Of a stretch of DNA of 64,000 bases, positions 50,519 through 59,680 are shown one piece after another. Position 1 is the first letter of the stretch. Every line of letters begins with the position of its first letter. The notes under the pieces are model-generated. The model had not been told where the DNA came from. It did not search any database and was given only the letters and a program-made list of their open reading frames with translations. This DNA is from Bordetella parapertussis. GTDB lineage: Bacteria; Pseudomonadota; Gammaproteobacteria; Burkholderiales; Casimicrobiaceae. The position numbers and the translations under genes were made by a program. Where the stretch lies: the NCBI GenBank assembly GCA_943331295.2, contig CALQLA020000005.1, positions 62,001 through 126,000 on the forward strand, read 5' to 3'.

Positions 50519-52492
50519 ATGACGCGACGGCGCCTCTTCGCCTCCCGCCGGGGCGGCCGCACCGGCGGCGGGCTCGGCGCGACCGAGCTCCGCAACGCCG
50601 AGCGCGAGCTGTTCCTGTTCAACCGGCGGCTGGCGCTGGCGGCCGCCGTCGTGCTGCTCGCCTTCTGCGCGTTGTTCGGCCGCTTCATCTACCTGCAGGT
50701 GATCCTGCACCGGCACTACCAGACGCTGGCCGAGACCAACCGGATCGCCATCGTGCCGATCGTGCCCAACCGCGGCGTCATCACCGACCGCAACGGCGTG
50801 GTGCTGGCGCAGAGCTACTCCGCGTACACGCTCGAGATCCAGCCGTCGCGGGTGAAGGACCTGGACGAGGTGATCGACGCGCTGTCGCGCATCGTCGACG
50901 TGCAGCCGCGCGACCGCAAGCGCTTCAAGAAGCTGCTCGAGGAATCGAAGAACTTCGAGAGCCTGCCGCTGCGCACGCGGCTCACCGACGACGAGGTGGC
51001 GCGCTTCGCCGTGAATCGCTACCGGTTCCCCGGCGTGGAAATCAAGGCGCGCCTGTTCCGCCAGTACCCGTTCGGCGAGGTCGCCTCGCACGTCGTCGGC
51101 TACATCGGGCGCATCAACGACCGCGACATCGCCCGCATCGCCGACTGGGACGACGCCGCGAACTACAAGGGCTCCGACTACATCGGCAAGGTCGGCGTCG
51201 AGCTCTCCTACGAGCGTGAGCTGCACGGCACGACGGGCGTGGAGCAGGTCGAGGTCGACGCGGGCGGGCGCGCGGTGCGCACGCTGTCGCGATCGCCGCC
51301 GACGGCCGGCAACGACCTCAAGCTGTCGCTCGACATCCGCATCCAGCAGGTGGCCGAGGAGGCCTTCGGCGACCGGCGCGGCGGCCTGGTCGCGATCGAT
51401 CCCAACAACGGCGACGTGCTCGCGTTCGTGTCCAAGCCCGGCTTCGACCCCAACCTGTTCGTCGACGGCATCGACTCCGCGAACTGGGAGCTGCTGAACG
51501 AGTCGCCGGACAAGCCGCTGCTCAACCGGCCGCTGCGCGGCGCCTATCCGCCGGGCTCGACGATCAAGCCGTTCCTGGCGCTGGCCGCGCTCACCTCAGG
51601 CAAGCGGACCGCGGCGCAGACGATCTACGACCCCGGTTTCTTCCAGCTGGCGGGCGCCTCGCACCGTTTCAACGACGACAAGCCCGGCGGCCACGGCAGC
51701 GTCGACATGTACAAGTCGATCGTCGCGTCCTGCGACACCTACTACTACATGCTCGCCGCCGAGACGGACATCGACGACACCTGGCGTTTCATGTCGCAGC
51801 TGGGCTTCGGGCAGAAATCCGGCATCGACATCGAGGGCGAGCTGACGGGCGTGCTGCCGTCGCGCGAATGGAAGCGGCAGCGCTTCGCCGGCGCCAACTA
51901 TCGCGAGGAGCACCGCAAGTGGTACACCGGCGACAGCGTCTCGGCGGGGATCGGCCAGGGCTACAACGCGTTCACGCCGATCCAGCTCGCGCACGCGATC
52001 GCGACGATCGCCAACGACGGCGTCGCCTACCGGCCGCACCTCGTCAAGACGATCCGCAGCCTGCGCTCGGGCGAGGTGCGCGAAGTGGTGCGCGCGCCGA
52101 CGTCGACCGTGCCGCTCAAGCCCGAGCACCTCGCGGTGATCAAGAACGCGCTGGTTGGCGTGAACAAGGAGGGGACGGCCGCCAGCGCGTTCACGAAGGC
52201 GGGCTACGTCAGCGCCGGCAAGACCGGCACCGCGCAGGTCTACTCGCTGAAGGGCGAGAAGTACTCGGCCAAGGTCGACGAGCGGCTGCGCGACCACGCG
52301 CTCTTCGTCGCCTACGCGCCGGCGGACAAGCCGCGGATCGCGCTGGCCGTGCTGGTCGAGAACGGCGGCTTCGGCGCCCAGGCCGCGGCGCCGATCGCGC
52401 GCAAGGTGTTCGATTACTTCCTGACCGGGAAGACTGCCGCCGGGCCGGCGTTGCCGGCCACCGGCACGGGGGCCGACGATGCGAGCGATTAG
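50519..52492 (+). CDS. mrdA: Penicillin-binding protein 2
   Basis: The 657-residue class B transpeptidase has one N-terminal TM helix (LALAAAVVLLAFCALFGRFI) and a pedestal domain. The transpeptidase motifs are present: PPGSTIKPFLAL (SxxK), SCDTYYYM (SxN-like SCD) and GKTGTAQV (KTG). It crosslinks peptidoglycan for rod elongation. ATG 50519 has GAGGTG upstream, and an in-frame GTG lies two codons earlier. It is followed by a family A repeat before rodA. Confidence 0.95.
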   Translation: MTRRRLFASRRGGRTGGGLGATELRNAERELFLFNRRLALAAAVVLLAFCALFGRFIYLQVILHRHYQTLAETNRIAIVPIVPNRGVITDRNGVVLAQSYSAYTLEIQPSRVKDLDEVIDALSRIVDVQPRDRKRFKKLLEESKNFESLPLRTRLTDDEVARFAVNRYRFPGVEIKARLFRQYPFGEVASHVVGYIGRINDRDIARIADWDDAANYKGSDYIGKVGVELSYERELHGTTGVEQVEVDAGGRAVRTLSRSPPTAGNDLKLSLDIRIQQVAEEAFGDRRGGLVAIDPNNGDVLAFVSKPGFDPNLFVDGIDSANWELLNESPDKPLLNRPLRGAYPPGSTIKPFLALAALTSGKRTAAQTIYDPGFFQLAGASHRFNDDKPGGHGSVDMYKSIVASCDTYYYMLAAETDIDDTWRFMSQLGFGQKSGIDIEGELTGVLPSREWKRQRFAGANYREEHRKWYTGDSVSAGIGQGYNAFTPIQLAHAIATIANDGVAYRPHLVKTIRSLRSGEVREVVRAPTSTVPLKPEHLAVIKNALVGVNKEGTAASAFTKAGYVSAGKTGTAQVYSLKGEKYSAKVDERLRDHALFVAYAPADKPRIALAVLVENGGFGAQAAAPIARKVFDYFLTGKTAAGPALPATGTGADDASD

Positions 52493-52535
52493 AGGGCTCC
52501 CCCCGAAGCGCGCTGCGCGCGCCTCCCGGCATTTC

Positions 52536-52626
52536 GTAGCCTGGGTTGAGCGACAGCGAAACCCGGGGGGAGGCGCACACGGACACGGTCAACCCGGGTT
52601 TCGCTCGCGCTCAACCCGGGCTACGG
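52536..52626 (+). repeat. 88-bp imperfect palindrome, family A, copy 4
   Basis: The arms GTAGCCTGGGTTGAGCG and CGCTCAACCCGGGCTACG flank a spacer (GAGGCGCACACGGACACGG) in the same orientation as copy 1. It lies inside the elongasome operon, ending 20 bases before the rodA ATG. A hairpin here could affect rodA translation or mRNA stability. Confidence 0.85.
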
Positions 52627-52645
52627 GGTTGCCGGGGTGCCGCGG

Positions 52646-53749
52646 ATGCTGAACTTCCTCGCCAAGCTCTGGGAGGTGCTGTCGCGCCGCATCGACGGCT
52701 TCCTGCTCGCCGTGGCGCTGGCGATCGTCGGGGTCGGCCTCATCACGCTGTTCTCGGCCACCGACCAGAGCCTGACCCGCGTCACCAACCAGGCGACCAG
52801 CCTCGCGTTCTCGCTGGCGCTCATGTGGATCGTCGCCAACATCACGCCGCAGGCGCTCGCCCGCGCCGCGGTGCCGCTGTACGTGACCGCGGTGGTCATG
52901 CTGGTCGGCGTCGCCCTGTTCGGCACCGTCGTCAACGGGTCGCGGCGATGGCTCAACCTGGGCGTCGCGCGCTTCCAGCCGTCGGAGCTCATGAAGATCG
53001 CGCTGCCGCTGATGCTCGCGTGGTACTTCCAGAAGTTCGAGGGCCGCATCGGGTGGAAGGACTTCGCGATCGCCGCGGCGCTGATCGTGGTGCCGGTGTA
53101 CCTGATCAAGCGCCAGCCGGACCTCGGCACCGCGCTTCTCATCGGTGCGTCGGGCTTCTACGTGCTCTATCTCGCCGGGCTGTCGTGGAAGGTGATTGCC
53201 GGGCTCGCGGCGCTCGGCGCGGCCGCCGCGCCGCTCGTGTGGCCCTACCTGCACGACTACCAGCGCGAGCGCATCCTGACCTTCATCGACCCGGCGCGCG
53301 ACCCGCTGGGTGCCGGCTACCATTCGGCGCAGGCGTCGATCGCGCTGGGTTCAGGCGGGGTGGTCGGCAAGGGCTGGCTTAACGGGACGCAGACGCACCT
53401 CGACTTCCTGCCCGAGCGCCACACCGACTTCATCTTCGCGGTGTTCGGCGAGGAGTTCGGCTTGATCGGCAATGCCGTGCTGCTGCTGCTCTACCTGCTG
53501 CTGGTGGGGCGCGGGATGGTCATCACGTCGGGGGCGTCGACGATGTTCGCGCGGCTGATGGCCGGCGCCATCACGCTGATGTTCTTCACCTACGCGTTCG
53601 TCAACATGGGCATGGTGAGCGGAATCCTGCCGGTGGTGGGCGTGCCGCTGCCGCTGGTGTCGTACGGCGGCACCGCGCTGGTGTCGCTGTTCATCGGGCT
53701 GGGCATCCTGATGAGCGTGCAGGCGCACCGCAAGCTGGTCGCCACGTAG
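52646..53749 (+). CDS. rodA: Peptidoglycan glycosyltransferase RodA
   Basis: The 367-residue SEDS protein has about ten TM helices, the GSRRWLNLGVARFQPSELMK motif, RQPDLGTALLIG, FLPERHTDFIFAVFGEE and the late GVPLPLVSYGGTALVSLF. It polymerises glycan strands with PBP2. ATG 52646 is likely (a GTG three codons upstream is possible), but no clear ribosome site is left between the repeat and the start. Confidence 0.95.
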   Translation: MLNFLAKLWEVLSRRIDGFLLAVALAIVGVGLITLFSATDQSLTRVTNQATSLAFSLALMWIVANITPQALARAAVPLYVTAVVMLVGVALFGTVVNGSRRWLNLGVARFQPSELMKIALPLMLAWYFQKFEGRIGWKDFAIAAALIVVPVYLIKRQPDLGTALLIGASGFYVLYLAGLSWKVIAGLAALGAAAAPLVWPYLHDYQRERILTFIDPARDPLGAGYHSAQASIALGSGGVVGKGWLNGTQTHLDFLPERHTDFIFAVFGEEFGLIGNAVLLLLYLLLVGRGMVITSGASTMFARLMAGAITLMFFTYAFVNMGMVSGILPVVGVPLPLVSYGGTALVSLFIGLGILMSVQAHRKLVAT

Positions 53750-53792
53750 GGCACGCGCCGGACGCGGCTTCCCCGCGCGGCGCGCCTCCCGG

Positions 53793-54914
53793 CTACGCGG
53801 ACTCGGGAAAGCGCGGTGCCATCAGCCCGGCGACCGACCGTCCCGCCGGCTCCCGCCGCGCCATCACGGCGCGCACCAGTTCGAGCGCCGTCTGCGGGCA
53901 CGGCGGCAGCGCGACGTCGGCCCGGTCGAGCGGCATCGTGCGTTCGCCCCAGCGGACGAGGTGCGAGCACCACGTGAGCCCGCCGCCGAACGCCGGCATC
54001 AGGATCAGCGCCCGCGGCGCGACGCGGCCGTCTTCCAGCGCGTCGACCAGGGCGACCGGCACGGTGGCCGCCGACATGTTGCCGTAGCGCTGGATGGTCA
54101 GGAACACGCGGTCCATCGGCGCGCCGATGCGCTTGGCCACGGCATCGATGATCCGCAGGTTCGCCTGGTGCGGGACCACGAGGTCGATGTCCTCGATCCG
54201 GTGGCCGGACTTCGCGAGCACGTCGACCGACGCATCGCCCATCCCGACCACCGCCTGCCGGAAGATCTCCTTGCCGTCGAAGTCCCACAGCGTGTCGCCG
54301 TGGATCACGCCGCCGTTCGCATAGGCGTAGCCGGGGCCGCGCACGCGCAGCGCGGCGCGCGCGGCGGCGAAGCAGCCGAGCTTCTCGGCGAGCACGCCTT
54401 CGGGCGCGTCGGTCGCCTGCAGCACGACCGCGGCCGCGCCGTCGCCGAACAGCACCGACACGTTGCGGTTGGACCAGTCCATGAACGGCGTGATCACCTC
54501 GACGCCGACGACCAGCGCGTTCTTCACCACGCCGGTGCGGATCATCGCGGTCGCCGTCGACAGCGCGTAGAGGAAGCTGGTGCAGGCGCTGTTGACGTCC
54601 ATCGCGCCGGCGCGGGTGGCCCCCAGCCGGTATTGGAGCCCGGACGCCGTGTTCGGGATCTGCTCGTCGTTCGAGCAGGAGCCGTAGAGGATCAGTTCGA
54701 CGTCGGTCGCGGCGAGGCCGGCGCAGGCCAGCGCCTGCGCGCCCGCCACGTAGGCGAGTTCGCTGCCCGGGACGTGCGAGACGCGGCGTTCGTGGATGCC
54801 GGTGCGGCTCGCGATCCACGCGTCGTCGGTGTCGAGGAACGTGGCGAGGTCGGCGTTGGTCAGCACGGCCGGGGGCATGCACTTGCCCCAGCCTGTGATT
54901 GCAGCGTAGGTCAT
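53793..54914 (-). CDS. FabH-type beta-ketoacyl-ACP synthase III
   Basis: The 373-residue thiolase-fold enzyme has the full KAS III triad: Cys111 in NSACTSFLYAL, His249 in VVPHQANLRI and Asn279 in RYGNMSAATV. It condenses an acyl-CoA with malonyl-ACP. It is longer than typical FabH because of a C-terminal extension of about 45 residues (ELVRAVMARREPAGR onward). It is not next to fab genes, so it may be a paralogue for special fatty acids or another ketosynthase reaction. It is convergent with rodA. Confidence 0.85.
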   Translation of the reverse strand: MTYAAITGWGKCMPPAVLTNADLATFLDTDDAWIASRTGIHERRVSHVPGSELAYVAGAQALACAGLAATDVELILYGSCSNDEQIPNTASGLQYRLGATRAGAMDVNSACTSFLYALSTATAMIRTGVVKNALVVGVEVITPFMDWSNRNVSVLFGDGAAAVVLQATDAPEGVLAEKLGCFAAARAALRVRGPGYAYANGGVIHGDTLWDFDGKEIFRQAVVGMGDASVDVLAKSGHRIEDIDLVVPHQANLRIIDAVAKRIGAPMDRVFLTIQRYGNMSAATVPVALVDALEDGRVAPRALILMPAFGGGLTWCSHLVRWGERTMPLDRADVALPPCPQTALELVRAVMARREPAGRSVAGLMAPRFPESA

Positions 54915-55015
54915 CGGACGCTTTCGGGTGTGGTGCGGCTCGCGGGCGCGAGCCGCCGGGCGCTGTCGCGGCCGCGCCGCGGCGGCACCCCGCGCCGCGC
55001 GCGGGGGCGGGATCG

Positions 55016-55219
55016 CTATTTCGGGCGCTTGCCGCCCACTCGGGACTTCGGCTTGGCGCGTGCGGACTTTGCCGGCGGGCGCGGGGCGCGGGCCGGCGCG
55101 GCCGGCGCAGCCTCGGCCGGGGGCTTGTAGTCGCCGATGCTGCCCTTCACCGGACAGATCCGGAAGGCCGGGCATTTCTTGCAGCCGACGGCGAGGGCGA
55201 TCGGACAGAGGGTCAACAT
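55016..55219 (-). CDS. Small Cys-containing hypothetical protein
   Basis: The 67-residue product begins MLTLCPIALAVGCKKCPAF and contains four cysteines in the first 25 residues (C5, C13, C16, C22), suggesting a metal or Fe-S site. A Pro/Ala/Lys-rich basic tail follows. GGAG precedes the ATG. I recall similar short proteins in related bacteria but know no function. The start position, ribosome site and Cys pattern argue for a real gene. Confidence 0.6.
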   Translation of the reverse strand: MLTLCPIALAVGCKKCPAFRICPVKGSIGDYKPPAEAAPAAPARAPRPPAKSARAKPKSRVGGKRPK

Positions 55220-55350
55220 GGAATGGCTCCGGCAGGGTTCGACGCGGTACGGGGAGGGTCAGCAGACGCCTGTGCCGGCGCGACGGGCGCCGTCGTTGCC
55301 GCGCGCATGCGGCGGGCAGGCGCGCGGCGGCATGCGCCGCGGCACGGCGC

Positions 55351-55509
55351 TCAGGTCGTCTCGCCGGGCGCCGCAGGCGGGGTGTCGGCAGGGTCGCCGG
55401 CCGTCTCCAGGTTCTTCTTTTCCTGCTTGCGCTGCAGCTTTTCTTCCTTTTTCTTCTTCTTCTCGAGTTCTTTCTGGCGCTTCTGGTACTCGAAATTCGG
55501 CTTGGCCAA
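55351..55509 (-). CDS. Tiny Lys/Glu-rich conserved-type protein with TTG start
   Basis: From TTG 55509 (preceded by AAGGGGGT) a 52-residue product starts LAKPNFEYQKRQKELEKKK and continues highly charged, ending PPAAPGETT. This matches a widespread family of very short basic coiled-coil proteins of proteobacteria that start with M-A-K-P-N-F and have no known function. The codon pattern (AAG/GAA runs) stands out from the surrounding GC-rich sequence and supports coding. Confidence 0.7.
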   Translation of the reverse strand: MAKPNFEYQKRQKELEKKKKKEEKLQRKQEKKNLETAGDPADTPPAAPGETT

Positions 55510-55664
55510 CTGTGCACCCCCTTCGGTCAATGTTCGCAGTGTTCTGCACCCCCGGGGTCCGGGCTCGCGCCCGCTGCAGCCTGCACCCCGTCCTGGCTAT
55601 GAACCATCCCCCGGCCAGTTGCGGGCTGAGGCGATCGCACCCCTGCCTGCATTCTTGCACAGAG

Positions 55665-55693
55665 CCCCCCTCATGCGTTAGCGCAAAAGGGGG
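55665..55693. terminator. Nested hairpin in the gap before rlpA
   Basis: CCCCCT (55666-55671) pairs with AGGGGG (55688-55693), with an inner TGCG-TTAG-CGCA stem-loop. It may terminate or insulate transcription in the 55510-55822 gap. No other gene is seen in that gap. Confidence 0.4.
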
Positions 55694-55822
55694 AATCGAC
55701 CGGCCCGGAACGAGGCGCGGCGGCGCGCAGTTTCGCGCCGTCGCGCGCAGGCTCGCGCCATTGCCGCGTCCGACGCGCCCGCCCGCGGCGCGATAATACG
55801 CCGTCGCCACGCCCGCCACCCC

Positions 55823-56752
55823 ATGCGCATGCCCGCCCGCCATCGCTTCCTCCTAGCCCTCGCGCTCGGCGTGCTCGCGGCATGCGGCGGCACCCCGAAG
55901 CGCGAGCCGCCCGCGGCACCCGCGTCGGCGCCCGCGCCGGGCCGGCCCGCGTACTACAAGGACGACGGCCCGGGCGACAGGCTGCCGGCCGACCTCGACA
56001 CGCTGCCCGATGCGGTGCCGGTCGCGGAGCCGCTGCACCGGTTCGCCAACCGTCCGTACACCGTCTTCAATCGCGAGTACGTGCCGGCCACGACGCTGCG
56101 GCCGTACCGCGAGCGCGGCATCGCGTCGTGGTACGGCCGCAAGTTCCACGGCGAGAAGACGGCTACCGGCGACATCTACGACATGTACGCGATGACCGCC
56201 GCCCACCCGACGCTGCCGCTGCCCTCGTATGCGCGGGTGACCAACGTGGCGACGGGGAAGAGCGTCGTCGTGCGCGTCAACGACCGCGGCCCGTTCCTAA
56301 ACAACCGCGTGATGGACCTGTCGTACGCGGCCGCGCATCGCATCGGCATCGCGCAGCGGGGCAGCGGCGAGGTCGAGGTCGAGGCGCTCGTTCCCGCCAA
56401 CGTCACGCGGCTCGCGGCGGCGCCGCTGCCGCCGGTCGCAGCACCCGTCCCCGCGCCGGCGCTGCCGCCGCCGGTAGCGGCCGCGCCGGCGCGCGACCCG
56501 ATGCCGGTGGCGAGCGCGCCGGCCGGCTTCGTCGTGCAGCTGGGCGCTTTCGCCAACAACGCCAATGCGAAAAATTTCCTGGAACATGTGCAGAACCAAC
56601 TGACGGCAGCGCAGGTCGAAGCAGGGATTCGCCAGGTCAACGGGCTGTTCCGCGTCTACGTCGGGCCGTATGCCGACCGCGACGAAGCGCGTCGCGTCTC
56701 GCAACGCCTGGAGACCGCGTTCGGATTCGCCACGACGCTCGCGCCGCACTGA
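55823..56752 (+). CDS. rlpA: RlpA septal lytic transglycosylase with SPOR domain
   Basis: The 309-residue lipoprotein (lipobox GVLAAC, Cys21) has a double-psi beta-barrel catalytic domain: GIASWYGRKFHGEKTATGD, TAAHPTLPLPSYARVTN and VVVRVNDRGPFLNNRVMDLS with the catalytic Asp. A Pro/Ala linker and a C-terminal SPOR domain (FVVQLGAFANNANAKNFLEH onward) follow. It cleaves denuded glycan strands at division sites. ATG 55829, two codons later, is an equally good start. It lies upstream of tolB on the same strand. Confidence 0.92.
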   Translation: MRMPARHRFLLALALGVLAACGGTPKREPPAAPASAPAPGRPAYYKDDGPGDRLPADLDTLPDAVPVAEPLHRFANRPYTVFNREYVPATTLRPYRERGIASWYGRKFHGEKTATGDIYDMYAMTAAHPTLPLPSYARVTNVATGKSVVVRVNDRGPFLNNRVMDLSYAAAHRIGIAQRGSGEVEVEALVPANVTRLAAAPLPPVAAPVPAPALPPPVAAAPARDPMPVASAPAGFVVQLGAFANNANAKNFLEHVQNQLTAAQVEAGIRQVNGLFRVYVGPYADRDEARRVSQRLETAFGFATTLAPH

Positions 56753-56809
56753 CGCGCACCGCGCGTGGCGATGCGTGCGCCAGCGCACTGCGCCCGGCGA
56801 AGCGTTCGC

Positions 56810-56815
56810 TATAAT
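56810..56815 (+). promoter_or_regulatory. Consensus -10 (TATAAT) before tolB
   Basis: A perfect TATAAT lies 60 bases upstream of the tolB start and 58 bases after the rlpA stop. The -35 region is poor (ACTGCG at 17-base spacing). It suggests tolB-pal-cpoB has its own promoter. Confidence 0.5.
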
Positions 56816-56874
56816 CGTCGTTCGACGACGCCCATGCGGCGGCGCCGCCATCCGTCATCCGAGAGGGTCTCTGT

Positions 56875-58167
56875 TTGCGCCGCTTCTTCCGCTTCCTCCC
56901 GCTTGCCCTTCCGCTCCTCGCCGCCGCGTTCCTCGGTTCCGCACCCGCGCGCGCGCAGCTCTCGATCGAGATCGTCGGCGGCGCCGGCACCACGATCCCG
57001 ATCGCCATCGTGCCGTTCGACGGCGAGAGCAGCTGGCCGCTCGGCATCACCGGCATCGTCGGCGCCGACCTGACCCGCAGCGGCCTCTTTCGCCTCGTCG
57101 ACTACGCCGGCATCGCGCCGCGCCCGACGCGCAGCGCCGACGTCCGCACCGGCGACTGGCGCGCGCGCGGCGCCGATGCCGTCGTCGTCGGCACGATGCG
57201 GCCGCAGCAGGACGGCCGCGTCGAGGTCCGCTTCGCGCTGGTCGACGCGGTCAAGGGCGCCGAGCTCGCCACCGTCGTCTACGTCGTGACGCCGCAGCAG
57301 TTCCGCGCGACTGCGCACAAGATCGCCGACGTCATCTACGAGAAGATGACCGGCGACGCGGGCGTCTTCTCCACCCGCATCGCGTACATCGCGAAGCAGG
57401 GGACGCGCTACCAGTTGCACGTGGCGGAGGCCGACGGCTACAACCCGCAGACCGTCGTCACGTCGAACGAGCCGCTGCTCTCGCCCGCGTGGTCGCCCGA
57501 CGGGACGCGCATCGCGTACGTGTCGCTCGAGAACAAGAAGCCCGTCATCTACGTGCAGTCGCTCGCCACCGGCGCGCGGCAGGTGCTCGCCAATTTCCGC
57601 GGCAGCAACAGCGCGCCCGCCTGGTCGCCCGACAGCCGCAAGCTCGCCGTCACGCTGACCAAGGACGGCGGCTCGCAGCTCTTCCTCATCAACGCCGACG
57701 GCACCGGCGTCGAGCGGATCCTGCGCTCGCCCGGCATCGACACCGAGGCCAACTTCACGCCGGACGGCAAGGCGATCCTGTTCACGTCGGACCGCGGCGG
57801 CACGCCGCAGATCTACCGCCTGACCCTTGCTGGCGGCAACGTCGAGCGCCTGACGTTTGACGGCAGCTACAACGTCTCGCCGCGGGCAACACCCGACGGC
57901 AAGGGCTTCGTTTTCGTGCGCCGCGACGGCGGTCGCTTCCAGCTCGCGATCCAGGACTACGCGTCGCGCCAGGTGCAGGTGCTGACCGGCGGCCCCGTCG
58001 ACGAAAGCCCCAGCGTCTCGCCCAATTCGAAGCTGATCCTTTACGCAGCGTCCGAGAGGGGGCGTGGTATATTGGCCGCGGTATCTTCCGACGGTCGTGT
58101 CAAGCAGCGTCTCGTCTCGCCGGCCACCGACGTGCGCGAGCCCGCGTGGGGTCCGTTGCCGCGTTGA
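56875..58167 (+). CDS. tolB: Tol-Pal system protein TolB
   Basis: The 430-residue periplasmic protein has a signal peptide (LALPLLAAAFLGSAPARA), an N-terminal D1 domain (IPIAIVPFDGE) and a six-bladed beta-propeller with repeated PAWSPDG/SPAWSPDGTRIAYVS-type blades. The start is TTG 56875 with GAGAGGG upstream. TolB binds Pal and links the inner-membrane Tol motor to the outer membrane during constriction. tolQRA are not upstream here, since rlpA takes that position. Confidence 0.95.
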   Translation: MRRFFRFLPLALPLLAAAFLGSAPARAQLSIEIVGGAGTTIPIAIVPFDGESSWPLGITGIVGADLTRSGLFRLVDYAGIAPRPTRSADVRTGDWRARGADAVVVGTMRPQQDGRVEVRFALVDAVKGAELATVVYVVTPQQFRATAHKIADVIYEKMTGDAGVFSTRIAYIAKQGTRYQLHVAEADGYNPQTVVTSNEPLLSPAWSPDGTRIAYVSLENKKPVIYVQSLATGARQVLANFRGSNSAPAWSPDSRKLAVTLTKDGGSQLFLINADGTGVERILRSPGIDTEANFTPDGKAILFTSDRGGTPQIYRLTLAGGNVERLTFDGSYNVSPRATPDGKGFVFVRRDGGRFQLAIQDYASRQVQVLTGGPVDESPSVSPNSKLILYAASERGRGILAAVSSDGRVKQRLVSPATDVREPAWGPLPR

Positions 58168-58222
58168 TCGCATCCGCCGATCACTACCGCGACGCGACCC
58201 GAACCCTATCGAGGAGATACTC

Positions 58223-58786
58223 ATGCGCAACTGGATCATCGTACTGTTCGCCGCGACGCTTATCGTCGGCTGCAAGAGCACCGAGACGCAGGCACCCGCG
58301 CCGATCGACGAGCAGGCGCCTGCCGTGGGCGGCACCGGCGGCGCGGGTGGCGCCGGCGGTGCCGCGACCAGCGGCGTCGGCACGGCCGGCATCAGCGGCG
58401 CGCCCGGTGCGCCGGGCACCCTGACGGTGCCGCCGAGGGACTCCATCGTCCTGGCCAAGCGCACCGTGTACTTCGACTACGACAGCTTCGTCGTGAAGGA
58501 CGAATACCGGGCGCAGGTCGAGGCGCACGCCAAGTTCATCCAGTCCAACAAGAGCGCGCGGATCACGCTGCAGGGCCACACCGACGAGCGCGGCAGCCGC
58601 GAGTACAACATCGCGCTCGGCCAGAAGCGCGCCGACGCCGTGAAGAAGCTGATGCAGCTCCTGGGCGCCAGCGAGATCCAGGTCGAGACGGTCAGTTTCG
58701 GCAAGGAAAAGCCGAAGTCCGACGGCCACGACGAGGGCGCGTACGCCCAGAACCGGCGCGTCGAAATCATCTACGTCGGCGAGTGA
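58223..58786 (+). CDS. pal: Peptidoglycan-associated lipoprotein Pal
   Basis: The 187-residue lipoprotein (lipobox TLIVGC, Cys17) has an OmpA-type peptidoglycan-binding domain: TVYFDYDSFVVKDEYR, LQGHTDERGSREYN and YAQNRRVEI. Between them is a Gly/Ala-rich, collagen-like linker (GGTGGAGGAGGAATSG, later GAPGAPGT). GAGGAG precedes ATG 58223. It anchors the outer membrane to peptidoglycan. It overlaps cpoB by GTGA. Confidence 0.96.
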   Translation: MRNWIIVLFAATLIVGCKSTETQAPAPIDEQAPAVGGTGGAGGAGGAATSGVGTAGISGAPGAPGTLTVPPRDSIVLAKRTVYFDYDSFVVKDEYRAQVEAHAKFIQSNKSARITLQGHTDERGSREYNIALGQKRADAVKKLMQLLGASEIQVETVSFGKEKPKSDGHDEGAYAQNRRVEIIYVGE

Positions 58787-59673
58787 ACCGGCACGTGGCT
58801 CCTGCCCGCGTCGTTGCCGCGGCGCTGCTGCTGGCAGTGCTCGCCACGGCGCCGGCGCGCGCCGCGCTGTTCGACGACGAAGAGGCGCGCAAGCGCATCG
58901 ACGCCACCAACCAGCGGCTCGCGCTGGTGCAGAAGCAGCTCGACGACCGCATCGCCGCGCTCGAGGCGCAGTTCAAGAACCTCGGGCTGATCGAGCTGTT
59001 CAACCAGGTCGAGCTGCTGAAGGCCGACGTGGCGCGGCTCCGCGGCCAGATCGAAGTGCTGGCGCACGAGCAGGAAGAGACGCAGAAGCGGCAGCGTGAC
59101 CTGTACATCGACCTCGATACACGGCTGCGGCGGATCGAAGCTGCGCCCGGCGCCGCCGGCGCGGTGCCTGCCGCACCCGCCGCGGCGCCGCCGGCGGGCA
59201 CGGCGGCCCCGGCGGCCCCGGCCCCGATCCCCGTGCCCTCCGCCGCGCCGCTGCCGACGCCCGCACCGCCCGGCCGCGGCGCGCCGGCCGCGCCCGAGCT
59301 CTCCGCCGAGCAGCGCAGCTACGACAACGCGCTCGACCTCTTCAAGAGCGGCAACTACGGCGCGGCGGTCACCGGCTTCGCCGGCTTCGTCCGGGCCTAC
59401 CCGAAGAGCCCGCTCGCGCCGTCGGCGCAGTACTGGATCGGCAACGCGCACTATGCGCAGCGCGACTACCGTGCCGCGATCACGTCGCAGCGGCAGCTGA
59501 TCGCCGCCTATCCGGACAGCCAGAAGGTCCCCGACGCGCTGCTCAACATCGCCACCTCGCAGATCGAGCTTGGCGACACCGCGCCGGCGCGGCGCACGCT
59601 CGAGGAAATCGTCGCGAAATATCCGCAGTCCGAGGCCGCCGCCAAGGCGCGGCAGCGGCTGCCGGCACGCTGA
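58783..59673 (+). CDS. cpoB: Cell division coordinator CpoB (YbgF)
   Basis: The 296-residue periplasmic protein has a signal peptide (ALLLAVLATAPARA), an N-terminal trimerising coiled coil (about 28-115), a Pro/Ala linker (about 122-172) and C-terminal TPRs (YDNALDLFKSGNYGAAVTGF, SAQYWIGNAHYAQRDYRAA). It coordinates PBP1b with Tol-Pal. GTG 58783 overlaps the pal stop by four bases. Its stop (59671-59673) is in the same frame as the mutY coding sequence. Confidence 0.93.
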   Translation: MNRHVAPARVVAAALLLAVLATAPARAALFDDEEARKRIDATNQRLALVQKQLDDRIAALEAQFKNLGLIELFNQVELLKADVARLRGQIEVLAHEQEETQKRQRDLYIDLDTRLRRIEAAPGAAGAVPAAPAAAPPAGTAAPAAPAPIPVPSAAPLPTPAPPGRGAPAAPELSAEQRSYDNALDLFKSGNYGAAVTGFAGFVRAYPKSPLAPSAQYWIGNAHYAQRDYRAAITSQRQLIAAYPDSQKVPDALLNIATSQIELGDTAPARRTLEEIVAKYPQSEAAAKARQRLPAR

Positions 59674-59680
59674 GATGACT

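Noticed and set aside
55520..55822. Open frames in the gap before rlpA as possible genes
   Set aside because: Compositions are Arg/Ala/Pro shadows with no family resemblance or ribosome sites; only a hairpin is supported.
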